Assembly: GCA_037042915.1 (NCBI GenBank)
Contig: CM073199.1
Location: 1,550,001-1,614,000, forward strand
Length of the DNA stretch: 64,000 bases
Source: Auricularia sp. M13
Lineage: Eukaryota > Basidiomycota > Agaricomycetes > Auriculariales > Auriculariaceae
Reading direction: 5' to 3'
Shown here: piece by piece, positions 54,741 to 64,000 of the stretch
How the letters are laid out: each line of letters begins with the position of its first letter
Numbering within the stretch: the first letter of the stretch is position 1
Notes under the pieces: generated by a model
The model's database searches: none
The model's input: the letters and a program-made list of their open reading frames with translations, nothing else
Told to the model about the DNA's origin: nothing
Translations under genes and position numbers: made by a program

Positions 54741-56025
54741 ACTGTGGGGGCAGAACCGGCTGGTCAGCATACGGCAAACCAGCCGTCGCCCTGCTGGTTC
54801 CTAATCGGCACCTGGCTTGTTCTCAGCAAAACCTACTGCATTGTAGCAGGTGGGCGGCTGGTTTCTGCCGGTGAATTATCAGACGGAAAATGAAACAAAT
54901 CAGACAGTGTTGCATTTTCGAGTCCTGCTGGTTTGCCGCAGTTTGGCGGCTGGAAATGCTCATTTCAGCCAATTTACGGGCGCAGGCACATTAAGCAAAT
55001 ATAGTGGTGAATGTAGTATATTACTGCATGACATGGCGGACACTATGTATGTACAATGCCGATGTACTACCCGTGGGCCGCACACGCTCGCGCCCGGGCT
55101 GCGAGCTGCGTCCAGCGCGCTCACTGGCATCCACGGCCGCGGTGCAAGTGTAACGAAGGATGAAGAAAACTGCCTCAACGTCAGCATAAGTGGGACACGC
55201 AGACAGAAGCACAGACCTTACAAGGTGGATAGCGAAGCTGGCGATACTGCGTTCTTCTCAGGGGCAGACGCGGTCGCCCCACGATCATCATGGGCATTGT
55301 ACCGAATGCACCATGTGGAGCTGGAAAAGCAGGGTCATGAATTGCACTTCGACGGAAGGGCCAGTGCTTACTGGGACTGCGACGCCGGCAAGGGATGAAC
55401 GGACGAGAAGACTGCGCAGAAACTGTCAGCAAGTACAAAATGCAGGCAGTAGACAGAGGCCATACAGGGAAAGAGTCGGAGAGTGCTGGAGAGCCGCGTC
55501 GAGCTCTAGAGCTCTGCTGAAAGCTGGGAGGTCATTGGACTGAGCCGACAGCGCGAAGACAGCGCAGCATTGCAGTCAACCGCACGGGGGCCAGCCGTGA
55601 GACCGACTGCAATGCTGCGCTGTATTGGCTAGGCAAAACAGCGCCAGGTAAGCGTCGCGGGCAACGCACGAGTGGGCTGGGTGCCGGGCAGGGCAAAGCG
55701 GTTGGGTCGGACTCCGAAAGTAGAGTCCGTGATGTGATGCCGGCCATTCAGCCGGGTCAACATGTCTTCCCTGTTTCGCAGACCGAGCAGCATGTGTTGG
55801 TACTCAGAGGCCTATCATTTCGCTCAAAACGAGTCATAGGCCATGTCCCTTATATATTTCTGGAGGTTTTGTATGTGGTTTGAAAATCATGCGGCCTCCG
55901 ACTCGTTTTCAGCAGTCTACAAAATCAGCCGGAAATCAGCCGGCGCCAAAAGCAGCAGGTGAACTGCTGTTTGTGCGTTTCCAGTTGTTTGACGGCTGGT
56001 CAGCAGCCGGTGCTCCCCCCACAGT
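54741..56025. mobile_element. Non-autonomous DNA transposon (1285 bp) in P450-1 exon 2
   Basis: Terminal inverted repeats: ACTGTGGGGG at 54741-54750 and its complement CCCCCACAGT at 56016-56025. The next bases also correspond (CAGAACCGGCTGGTCAGC against GAGCACCGGCTGCTGACC). Subterminal CAGCCGG motifs recur at both ends. The interior ORF (54850-55398) has no transposase motif, so the element is non-autonomous. The target duplication is not clear: CTATCTTT on the left and CTAGTGTTT on the right are similar but offset from the repeat ends by some bases. The superfamily is not assigned. Confidence 0.75.
55559..55623. repeat. Perfect 19-bp inverted repeat inside the transposon
   Basis: Arms 55559-55577 and 55605-55623 (ACAGCGCAGCATTGCAGTC and its exact complement) with a 27-base loop. 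It could fold as a strong hairpin in DNA or RNA. It may be a nested small element or a structural part of the transposon. Confidence 0.85.
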
Positions 56026-56072
56026 ACTAGTGTTTCATTTGCGTGTGCTCACCAAACATATCATCGTTCTCA

Positions 56073-56308
56073 CAGCTGTTCGCAAATGTGAGAGAATTCC
56101 ACAGCTGTGTGTGTTCGGGCTGGTGGATTTGCGCTCCACGGGCGCTCGCAGTGCCGCCATATGAATTTGCGCGCGGGACGGACTTAGAGAGCATAGGCCG
56201 TCTTCGGGTGTAAAATCTGTATGGTGAAGTGGAGCATCTCATTGGAGCGCGAATCCACGAGCCCGAACACACACACCTGTAGAATTCTCTGACATTTGAG
56301 AACAGCTG
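56073..56308. mobile_element. MITE-like inverted-repeat element (236 bp) in P450-1 exon 2
   Basis: Arms of about 64 bases, 56073-56137 and 56245-56308, are reverse complements with about ten mismatches. Both begin CAGCTGTT and contain GAATTC and GTGTGTGTTCGGGCT. CA flanks both sides, consistent with a 2-bp target duplication in the original CTCAAC. No coding capacity. The element sits exactly inside the P450 codons for IIVL-NSLEAV. The net insertion of 238 bases shifts the frame unless spliced. Confidence 0.8.
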
Positions 56309-58109
56309 CAACTCCCTGGAAGCCGTCACCGACCTCATGGACAAGCGTGGCGGCATATATTCCGATCGCCCTGAATCAACCATGGTCTGTGAATTGTGCG
56401 GCATGTATTCCTCCTCGCGCGCGCATTTTTGACACCATCTCTATTCCGTATAGGATGAAGTGGTGAGATCAGAAGCAGGGACACGATTAGCTCTGTCTAA
56501 AACCACTTGCAAAGGGGCTGGGCTACGTCGCTGATGCGATATGGCGAGGACTGGCGCGCCAACCGGCGCGTGGTACATTACCTTTTCCACAAAGGGGCAT
56601 CCAAGCAGTACCAGGACCAACAGACACAGATAAACCTTGAGTTTTTGCGCTCACTCCTTCACTCGCCATCCTCTTTCATGCAACACATTCGAAAACTCAC
56701 GGGGTCGAGCATGGTGAAGATCACGTACGGCATGGAGGGGGGAGAGCAGGACCACTGGGTCGAAGTTGCTAACGAAGCCATCGAGATCATGACTGCCGCC
56801 CTTGTTTTTGGGAGGTATGCTGTGGACCTGCTGCCTATTCGTGGGTCGTCATCCAATGAGATTGAGAGCAGTTGACCCTTCATCCCGTTTTTGCAGTCAA
56901 ATACGTCCCAGCCTGGTTCCCAGGGGCTTCGTTCCAAAGGATTGCTCAGGAATCGGCAGAGATATCAGACCGTCTGCGCTACGGTCCGCTGGAGTGGGTC
57001 AGGCAACAACATGTAGGTGCTTCGCGCACTCACGACGGTTATTGTTAAATTTGTGGTTTGGTAGAAGCAGGGAAAGACTGGCGTCTCTATCGCGGAGAGG
57101 CTAATGCAAGACGGTCTCGAAGGGCGCTCCATATCCGAGGAGTTACTGGCCGACGTGACGGCTGTGATCTATATTGGTATGCTCGTTACATCTCGCATTC
57201 GGTGGCGATCCCTCAGCTACCGACCTTCCAACTTCTGCAGGTGGCACCGACACAACGGTCTCCGTGATAAGTGCATTCTTCCTGTGTATGGTTCTGTACC
57301 CCGACGCACAGAAGGCCGCACAGCAAGAGATTGATCGCGTCCTGGGGCACGGGTCCCTACCACAGTTCACCGACAGAGATTCTCTGCCGTACACCAATGG
57401 GATCCTGCTAGAAACCATGCGACTGTATCCAGTCCTGCCGCTGGGTGAGTAACTGGACGCAAGGTCGCACAGTCTGAGTTCATAAGTTTTCGCAAGGCTT
57501 GGGCCATCGTGTGATGGAGGACGATGAATATAACGGTATGCGGATTCCGAAAGGTGCCACCGTCATCGCAAACGTGTGGTAAGCAGAATGGAGGGGAATC
57601 CCATAGACGATTGACGATGACTTCCGCGACCAGGGCAATGCTGCGCGACGAGGGAAACTACGCCAATCCAGAACAGTTTATGCCCGAGCGCTATCTGAGG
57701 GACGGCGTATTTGATCTCCAGCACACAGTTCCAGATCCGCGCGGACCACTCTTCGGTTTTGGAAGGTACGGAGCAGCAAACAGTCGATCATGAAAACAAA
57801 GCTGACAACGCATCGCTGATACAGACGCATCTGTCCCGGTCGCCATTTCGCTGACGCTGCAGCCTGGCTTGCAGTGGCGACGACGCTGGCATGCTTCAAT
57901 ATTGAGCGCGCAAGAAACCCGGATGGCAACGAGATCGTACCCGACGGCGAGCTGCGCACTGGCGGCGTGACGTGAGTTGAGCTGCATCGGCGAGTAAGGC
58001 GCCAGTAACGTGTCATTGCGACAGCTGTGTGCGGCCATTCCCATGCGTGATCAAGCCACGCTCGGAGGTCACCAGAAATCTTCTCGTCAATATGGCCGAG
58101 ACCGTTTGA

Positions 58110-58468
58110 AGACGTCTTTTGGGACCCTCCGCATGAATATGGCAATATGGAAGAGGAGCATCCACAGTGATATTGCAGGCCACGCACATAATAGCCATGC
58201 AATCCCTCAATTCCACAGATGAACAGTGACGCGGCCATGCCTGAGCCTGAGCCTGAGAAGACGTGGCAGACAGCACCGAAGGATGCTCGAAAAGTGGATG
58301 GACAAAATAATCAAGCTCAGTCCAATAGCTACGAAGTCCAATCGTAGCTTGCTGTTGTGCGTGAACAGGTGCATGAGGGTTTCGCCTGAAAGGAAGGAAG
58401 ACAAGCTTAAGTTGCAAACGCCATTCCGAACTCCGAGTCTCAGTCATTTCCTCGCTCACCAAGCCGTC
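58110..58468. other. Intergenic region after P450-1
   Basis: 3' flank of P450-1 and upstream of a possible small gene. Minus-strand ORFs here are not supported by motif or splice signals. Confidence 0.35.
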
Positions 58469-58666
58469 ATGTCGGACGTGCAGACGCACCCGCCTCTCCG
58501 CATATCCACGACGTCCTCGACGGCATGCAGGGCGGCGGAAGCAAGCGCGATGCTCGACCAGTTCGTCGCAGAGTACGACTCGCGCACGCAAGGCGAGTCG
58601 GCTGTCGGCGCACAGTTACGCAAGGTGTCTGCCGCACTGCACGCAGCATCAGAGGCCAAAAGATAG
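58469..58666 (+). CDS. Candidate small gene, unknown 65-residue protein
   Basis: An ATG at 58469 opens an uninterrupted frame (MSDVQTHPPLRISTTSSTAC, then AAEASAMLDQFVAEYDSRTQ, ending ALHAASEAKR). The second half is a regular amphipathic helix with a heptad-like spacing, unlike the random ORFs nearby. It has no signal peptide and no known family. No TATA box is seen and the length is at the limit of chance. Low to moderate certainty. Confidence 0.4.
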   Translation: MSDVQTHPPLRISTTSSTACRAAEASAMLDQFVAEYDSRTQGESAVGAQLRKVSAALHAASEAKR

Positions 58667-59904
58667 GCGTGTACGTCAGTACGTGAGTCACACGTCTTCT
58701 TGCTGGCTGTTCATGAACCATTTCCTGCAGACAGGTTTGCCAATCGTAAAATCTACCTACTGACTCGTGGGTCACATTGCATCTTCCTTATCCACCTTCA
58801 CTGCCACAATTCTCGTCCCAATCTACCAGATATATTGATTCTATAGTAATGGCAACACATCTCTTGCGTGCTGGCTCGCGGCGGCTTGATAGCTATCGAC
58901 AAGCGCAACATCCGTACTCGTGCAATCTCCAGTGAGCTCTCTGCGCTTTCTCTCTGCAAAATTGCAATCTTGCTCTCGCGTCGTTCTCGGGCGTTGCTGG
59001 ACCCTACTGCTCATTATGCCTTTCTGGTCCCTCGGTCTCGCCTGTCTCGACATTGCGTCCGAATTTCCAGGCAACAAGTCGATACTACACTGGCCTCAGG
59101 AAAACAGCCTTTGATGGATCAAGAATGGCCGTCTTTTGCTCGCCATACGCGAATGCCAACATCCCAGTACTAGTATCGACGCTGCCACCTCTCACCGGCT
59201 CTCCGCATCCCTCGAAATAGTCTCCCGGGTTTGCGGTCTATGTGCCAACAGCCCGCGTGCCTTGGCCACAAAGCTTGGACAGTTCAAGCCAACGTGATTG
59301 TCAATAATATAGCTTGACCGCTTTAGCTATGCCGACGACAGGGTGTAGTATCGCTGCCTCCCGCTGCCGGGGTGGGATTGCCCCAAATGAGTGTCGTGTT
59401 GTGAGGTTGGATGCGTTGGCATGGACTCAATCGGTGAGAAGAGAGATCTATCATCCTCAGTGAAAATTTGCAGGCCCCGATGGGCGTGCGCGTTGAGCAC
59501 TGAGACTTCAGTCCATAGCAACTAACACTCGTTTTCCGACATGCAGTGCGCGATGTCCAGTCAGAGCGAACGATCCCACGCACCTGTTTGTAGCAGACAG
59601 AAGCCGAGAGAGAGCCAACTCAGGCCGCAGCGGTTTGCGGTGGCTGTTGCTGCGCAGTCGCCGTTCTGAGATAGCTTTCAGTCGCAGCCCGACAAAGCCT
59701 TCGTCAAACCCGTACATTTCGCGCTGTGAGACGGTCTCTGGGCAGAGTATGTGCAACTTCGTGCCTGGATTCTGGAGAAAACGGGTGCCAAGGCCAGCAG
59801 CCATGCCGCTGGGAACCCGGCGCGCCGGTGCGCCGGAAGTGGACCGTGACGCACTTGGCTCTCGACTCCCACCTGCCTCTGGCTCCTCGACCAGGACGCG
59901 CCCA
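58667..59904. other. Intergenic region of 1.2 kb
   Basis: Contains a few ORFs under 100 codons without motif support. The last 270 bases are open in frame with the next gene from 59635, so its start could lie further upstream than assigned. No repeats or RNA genes were recognised. Confidence 0.4.
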
Positions 59905-60868
59905 ATGGTCATCGTGAGCGAGAAGGAGCAGGCGCTGCCGCAGCCGGCGCCCATACACAGCCCGCCGCCGTATGCCGCCCAGGCGCTCGACGTTCAGCAG
60001 CAATATCTGGCCTATTTGCAGCGCCAGCGGCAGCAGCAGCAGCAATCAGCGCCGCAACTACAGTTACAACAACAGCTTGCTGCCCTGCACTCGAACCAGC
60101 GAGCTCGGACGTCGCAGTCGCCGCGGACGCCGTCGTTTCCTGCGCCGGCGTACACCACTTACACCCAGCTTTCCGGTATTCCCGCCGCCGTCATGCTCAA
60201 GATCGTATATGCAACGTTCCCCGAGCCCGGCACCGACCCCGACTTTGTGCGGCTTCGCAGGACCCTGCTGTGGCTGGCAATGAGCCTGCGCGCGGTGAAC
60301 AAGGCCTTCTACACAGGCACGCATAGATTCGATCCACAAAGCAAATGCAAAAAGCTAATAATGAATTCATATAGCCTGCATGCACGTCCTGCGCTCAAGC
60401 TACTTGCCCGCCTACACTCAAAATGTGCGCGCGCCGTACACGTCGGATCCGTTCCCGTCGAGCAGCGTCGAGCAGCGCGAGACGGCGGTGCTGGACCGCT
60501 GGATGCTGCTCAAGGTGCGCGAGGACGTGTTCGCCGACGAGAGCGAGCTCCACCTCGACTTGGACGCCCAGCGCGACGTATTCGACATGCTCCAGCCGCG
60601 CGCCCGCACGGAGGATCTCATCCGCATCATGAGCCAGAGCATCCGCGAGCGCATCTTTGCGTTTGACTCCGCGTCCAGCTCTACGCCCGGTCTGCTACCG
60701 TGGAACTGCCTCAGCGTTGTCTTCGAGCCGCGGAGAATTGCTCTCGTGCTTGCGCTCAAGGGTGGTAGGCGCAAGGTCGTCGCCGAGACCGCCCGCACAC
60801 GGGACGAGACTCTCGAGAGCTCTGCGCGAAAAATTGTGGACCAACTTGCTCGGCAGCGGCAATGGTGA
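59905..60868 (+). CDS. Unknown Gln-rich protein between the P450 genes
   Basis: The start was chosen at 59905 (MVIVSEKEQALPQPAPIHSP); in-frame ATGs at 59635 and 59803 are possible. An N-terminal Gln-rich stretch (QQQYLAYLQRQRQQQQQSAP) is followed by a helical domain, SGIPAAVMLKIVYATFPEPG then LRRTLLWLAMSLRAVNKAFY, reminiscent of an F-box region. A GC-AG intron (60317-60374) joins TACMHVLRSSYLPAYTQN. The C-terminal part is DRWMLLKVREDVFADESELH, SIRERIFAFDSASSS and SSARKIVDQLARQRQW. No catalytic motif. It is not related to the P450s. Function unknown. Confidence 0.7.
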
Positions 60869-61560
60869 TTTCCGTTCTCTTCTCGGCCGTCTGTGGATCT
60901 AGTGGAGTTATTGTACCCATTATCTGTGCTACTATGTACTGTATCCTCTGTGCTTTTAGTCCTGACAAGTTCATTGTGCTATCACAGTGCTATCGCATTC
61001 CCATGAATGTCACTGGCCTATTGACAGACTGCGTTCTCAGATGAGAACTCCGACCACCCGTCTGCCGAGCTCAGCAGAGTCGGTGACGATGCGAAGCTTA
61101 CTAGGAACGTCCGCAATTTGGTCCCCACTTCTACCCTCCCATTTCACAGAGCGCTGTCAATGTTGTCGGCGTTTGCCCATGCAGCTCGCAAACTTCTACT
61201 GTGCATCTCCCTTGGCTCCCTTGGCCGCTACGATTGCTCGCGTCGATCGTCGAGCAGGGTAACGAGCTCGCCGAGACTTACCGGGCGCGCACGCTGCTGA
61301 ATGCACAGGCTCCAACGCCTGTCTTAGTACCCCACGCCCGCTGTCAGTACTTTTTGGGACGCTGGACTTGAGTTGCAGTCGTCTGTCTATCGCCTTTTCA
61401 GGGGCAACGGTCGCATGCTGTCACTCCATTCCTTCAACGATACATTCGACGAACTTGCGCACTCCTCCGCTGCATGTTGAATGACGTCGCGCCGAAACAC
61501 TGTGTTCTATATATCTGGCCACTTGCGGATTCGCCCTCTCTCCATTGACAGCACTCCAGC
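60869..61560. promoter_or_regulatory. Upstream region of P450-2
   Basis: TATATAT at about 61507-61513 lies near 50 bases before the P450 ATG and is a probable TATA element. The rest shows no coding sequence, RNA gene or repeat. Confidence 0.45.
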
Positions 61561-63645
61561 ATGATTCACGCCAGCACCTACCTTATCTGCTTCTGCATCA
61601 TCGCTGCCGCGGTCATCTTCAAGCGTAGAAAATCATCACTGCCCCTCCCTCCTGGTCCTCCGCCACACTCGATTCTGGGAAACGTTCGTGATGTCCCGGA
61701 AACGGACCAGTGGCTCGCGTTCACTCAGATGGGCAAGCTATATGGTGCGGTCGGCGATTGTTCGCCGTTCCACACCTGAAGAGCGCAGGACCCGTCGTCC
61801 ACCTCCGCCTGCTCACGCAGCGCATTATCGTCCTGAACTCGCTCGAAGCTATCACAGAGCTGCTCGAAAAACGTGGTGGTATTTACTCTGACCGTCCTGC
61901 TTTTCACATGCTCTGTGGACTGTGCGTGCATCGTTTTTCCATTATACATTGCGATAACGACATACTAATGTCTGTGGCAGGATGGGATGGTGAGGCTTTC
62001 AACCGTCCCCTGAACTGCAAATTTATCGAACCTTTCAAAGGGACTGGGTGGGCTCCCTGATCCCCTACGGCGAAGCATGGCGCGAGAATCGTCGCGTGGT
62101 GCACTACTTCTTCCACGAGGGCGCAGCCAGGCGGTACCGCGAGATGCAAACGGCGCGCAATCTCACGCTCCTACAAGACCTACTTCGCGCGCCCGCAGAC
62201 TTCGCAGAGCACATCCGGCACTGGACGGCGGCAAGCATCATGTCTCTTGCATACGATATCGACGTCGCACGAGCAAACGATCCGTGGGTTAGGCTTGCCG
62301 ACTCAGCGTTCGAGGTCATGACGGGTGCCGGGCTACCCGGGCGGTATGCTGTGGACTGGGTTCCGCTGCGTGAGACAGCTCCCCTTCCCGCGAAGCAAGT
62401 TTCTTATCAGTACTATGCTGCAGTGAAATATGTTCCCGCCTGGTTCCCCGGAGCAGGATTTCAGAAAATGGCCCGCGAATCACGCGTGGTCGCGGACCGC
62501 GCCCGCTTTGCGCCTTTGCAGCAAGTCAAAGCACAGATAGTAAGCGACCGAACTGTCTCTAATGCAAGCTAGCATCCGTTAATCAGTTGTCGTAGAACTC
62601 AGGAAAGAGCGGGACATCAGTGGCAGCTTCCCTCCTTCAGAATGGCCTGGAAGGCCGGCCCATTTCCGAGGAGCTCGTTGCTAACGCAGCCGGCGTGATA
62701 TATCTAGGTGCGCAGCGTCGTCGTCGTACCGATGAGACCCGCTCACTATTTCCCCGCACACGCAGGCGGCGCTGAGACCACTGTCGCAGTGGTCACCGCG
62801 TTCTTCTTGTGCATGGTTTTGAACCCTGCCAAACAACACGCTGCACAGGAAGAAATCGACCGTGTTCTTGGTCACGGGCGCCTTCCGGAGTTTTCAGACA
62901 GGAAAGTACTGCCGTATGTTGAGAGCGTTTTGCTCGAGGTGTACAGACTGTACCCGGTCCTTCCGCTGGGCACGTATATTTCCTGTTCCTGAGTGACCCA
63001 TGAGAGCAGTTTCTGATGACTGCGACGATAGCTATTGGCCGTCGAGTAATGGAAGAAGATGAATACGCTGGTATGAGAATCCCCAAGGGTGCGACGATTA
63101 TTCCCAATTTATGGTGCGTCCGATGTGGCTGCCTTTCACACCTCACATCATATCTCAACGTCAAAGGTCAATACTGCGCGACGAGAACGTCTATAACAAC
63201 CCCGAAGACTTCATCCCTGAGCGCTACATGAAGGGCGGTAAATTGGATCTGATGGCAAAGACAGACCCCCGCCGAGTTCTCTTTGGGTTCGGAAGGTATA
63301 CTTTCTGGAAATATTCTCCACATGCCCCCAAAATAATTACAACTGCAAGGCGGATCTGTCCCGGGCGCCACTACGCTGACGCCTCAGCATGGCTAGCAGT
63401 TGCAACTATCCTCGCATGTTTCGACATTTCGCCTACAAAGGACAAAGACGGAAACGATGTGCTTCCAGGCGGGGAGCTTCGAAAAGGGCTCGTCACGTGA
63501 GTAGTACTGTACATCTCCTGCCCTTTGAACAGCGGGTTAATTGTACAAACACAATGGCAGCTGCCCTCGGCCGTTCAAATGCGAAATCGCCCCGCGCTCC
63601 GATGAAACCAGACGGCTACTAGAGGTCGTCATAGACACGCTGTGA
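61561..63645 (+). CDS. OrdA-like cytochrome P450 (copy 2), intact
   Basis: Microsomal heme monooxygenase of the OrdA-like group, of which Agaricomycetes have many. The start at 61561 gives a membrane anchor (YLICFCIIAAAVIFKRRKSS), then LPLPPGPPPHSILGN. Exons follow in order: GPVVHLRLLTQRIIVLNSLE, MGW|DWVGSLIPYGEAWREN, RRVVHYFFHEGAARRY, VKYVPAWFPG, I-helix GGAETTVAVV, K-helix LLEVYRLYPVLPLG, RIPKGATIIPNLW, PEDFIPERYM and heme loop FGFGR|RICPGRHYAD. A terminal exon is joined by GTGAGT at 63498 and begins CPRPFKCEIAPRSDE, ending at 63645. All key residues (ExxR, heme Cys) are present. About ten introns. The substrate cannot be predicted. Confidence 0.93.
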
Positions 63646-64000
63646 TAGCTGAGTTCAGACGATGATGGGGTGCGGCTCTGCACGAGTCCGATATGTGAAT
63701 TCCGTCTGTCTGTCATAATCGAGAGGTCTGCGAGGAGGAGAAGTATGGACCGGCTTTTAGATTTACGACGGCTGGGCGGTGGTGATCTCCATTATCCCTT
63801 CTTAGCGACCTGCAACATTGTCGAGCTCCTTCGCAGACTTTACGTTCGAAGATAATCATTCAAAGGCAACGAGCTATTGTACCTGTTATATATGTTACTA
63901 CAGGTGTATGTGCTTTCAGGTAGCTCTACACATAACGATGCAGTGACTCGGAGTGTCACAGTGTGTCAGTGACAATCTGCAGCAGCCGTCTGGTCTCTGC
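63646..64000. other. 3' flank of P450-2 to window end
   Basis: A 61-codon ORF at 63670 has no support. No gene, RNA or repeat is recognised before the right edge. Confidence 0.4.

Larger units (their letters stand above)
54466..58109 (+). pseudogene. OrdA-like cytochrome P450 (copy 1) interrupted by two DNA transposons
   Basis: Heme-thiolate monooxygenase related to 61561-63645. The start at 54466 encodes a membrane anchor (YGFCMAILCATSFHFVRRRS) and the hinge LPLPPGPPPH. The first intron, 54659-54712, has a GC donor (GCAAGT). Exon 2 is broken between PIF and HLRVLTKHIIVL by a 1.3-kb element, and again before NSLEAVTDLMDKRGGIYSDR by a 236-bp element. All later exons match copy 2 and are intact: VCELMKW, YGEDWRANRRVVHYLF, I-helix GGTDTT, K-helix ETMRLYP, IPKGATVIANVW, heme loop FGFGR|RICPGRHFAD, end RNLLVNMAETV. 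Everything outside exon 2 is open, so the damage is recent. It is either a young pseudogene or is rescued by splicing (see findings). Confidence 0.85.

Noticed and set aside
54850-55398. 182-codon ORF inside the first transposon, considered as a transposase
   Set aside because: No DDE-type, BED-finger or other transposase motif can be seen and it runs through non-conserved interior sequence.

Overview
The window looks like nuclear DNA from a basidiomycete fungus, most likely an Agaricomycete (Polyporales-like wood-decay type). The reasons are many introns of about 50-60 nt, GC-rich coding sequence, a FunK1-type kinase, OrdA-like P450s with intron-rich genes, ISG12/Ifi-6-16-type small membrane proteins and an EF-1B gamma of fungal type. 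All coordinates come from reading the sequence. Product names rest on recognised motifs, not on database searches, and exon borders are given where donor, acceptor and frame agree.

Layout. 1-5.2 kb: RNA polymerase I second-largest subunit (C-terminus beyond the left edge) transcribed divergently, from an 80-bp gap, from a chromodomain + SET H3K9 methyltransferase of the Clr4/SUV39 type. 5.5-13.6 kb, all on the minus strand: a secreted Cys-rich protein with a NucA/NucB-type nuclease domain and a C-terminal membrane anchor, EF-1B gamma, a polyamine-oxidase-like flavoprotein and an unknown acidic protein. 14.3-17.1 kb: APC6/CDC16 (anaphase-promoting complex). 18-25.2 kb: a secreted unknown, a MYND-finger protein, a Ser/Pro-rich unknown and a vacuolar M20 carboxypeptidase S. 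25.5-31.5 kb: an accessory island, with two diverged copies of an ISG12-like membrane protein gene and its upstream block flanking a FunK1 kinase and a candidate small gene. 31.9-39.6 kb: a membrane-anchored pepsin-type protease with a long RDS-motif cytosolic tail, a polyQ protein and a metzincin-like protease with a jacalin domain. 41-48.4 kb: pantothenate synthetase, U6 snRNA, a YbjQ-like protein, an OTU deubiquitinase and an FMN-dependent lactate oxidase-type enzyme. 48.6-54.1 kb: two unknown proteins. 54.4-63.7 kb: two paralogous OrdA-like cytochrome P450s. The first carries two DNA-transposon insertions in its second coding exon, and a Gln-rich unknown gene lies between them.

How the genes relate. 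Most are independent housekeeping genes (Pol I transcription, translation elongation, APC/C, heterochromatin, splicing RNA, pantothenate synthesis). The accessory content lies in the ISG12/FunK1 island and the P450 pair, both shaped by duplication and, for the P450s, by transposition. Points worth a second look are the transposon ends that supply splice sites inside the P450, several GC-AG introns, a 27-nt microexon in the Pol I gene, the odd 3' end of U6, and the membrane-tethered nuclease and protease architectures.
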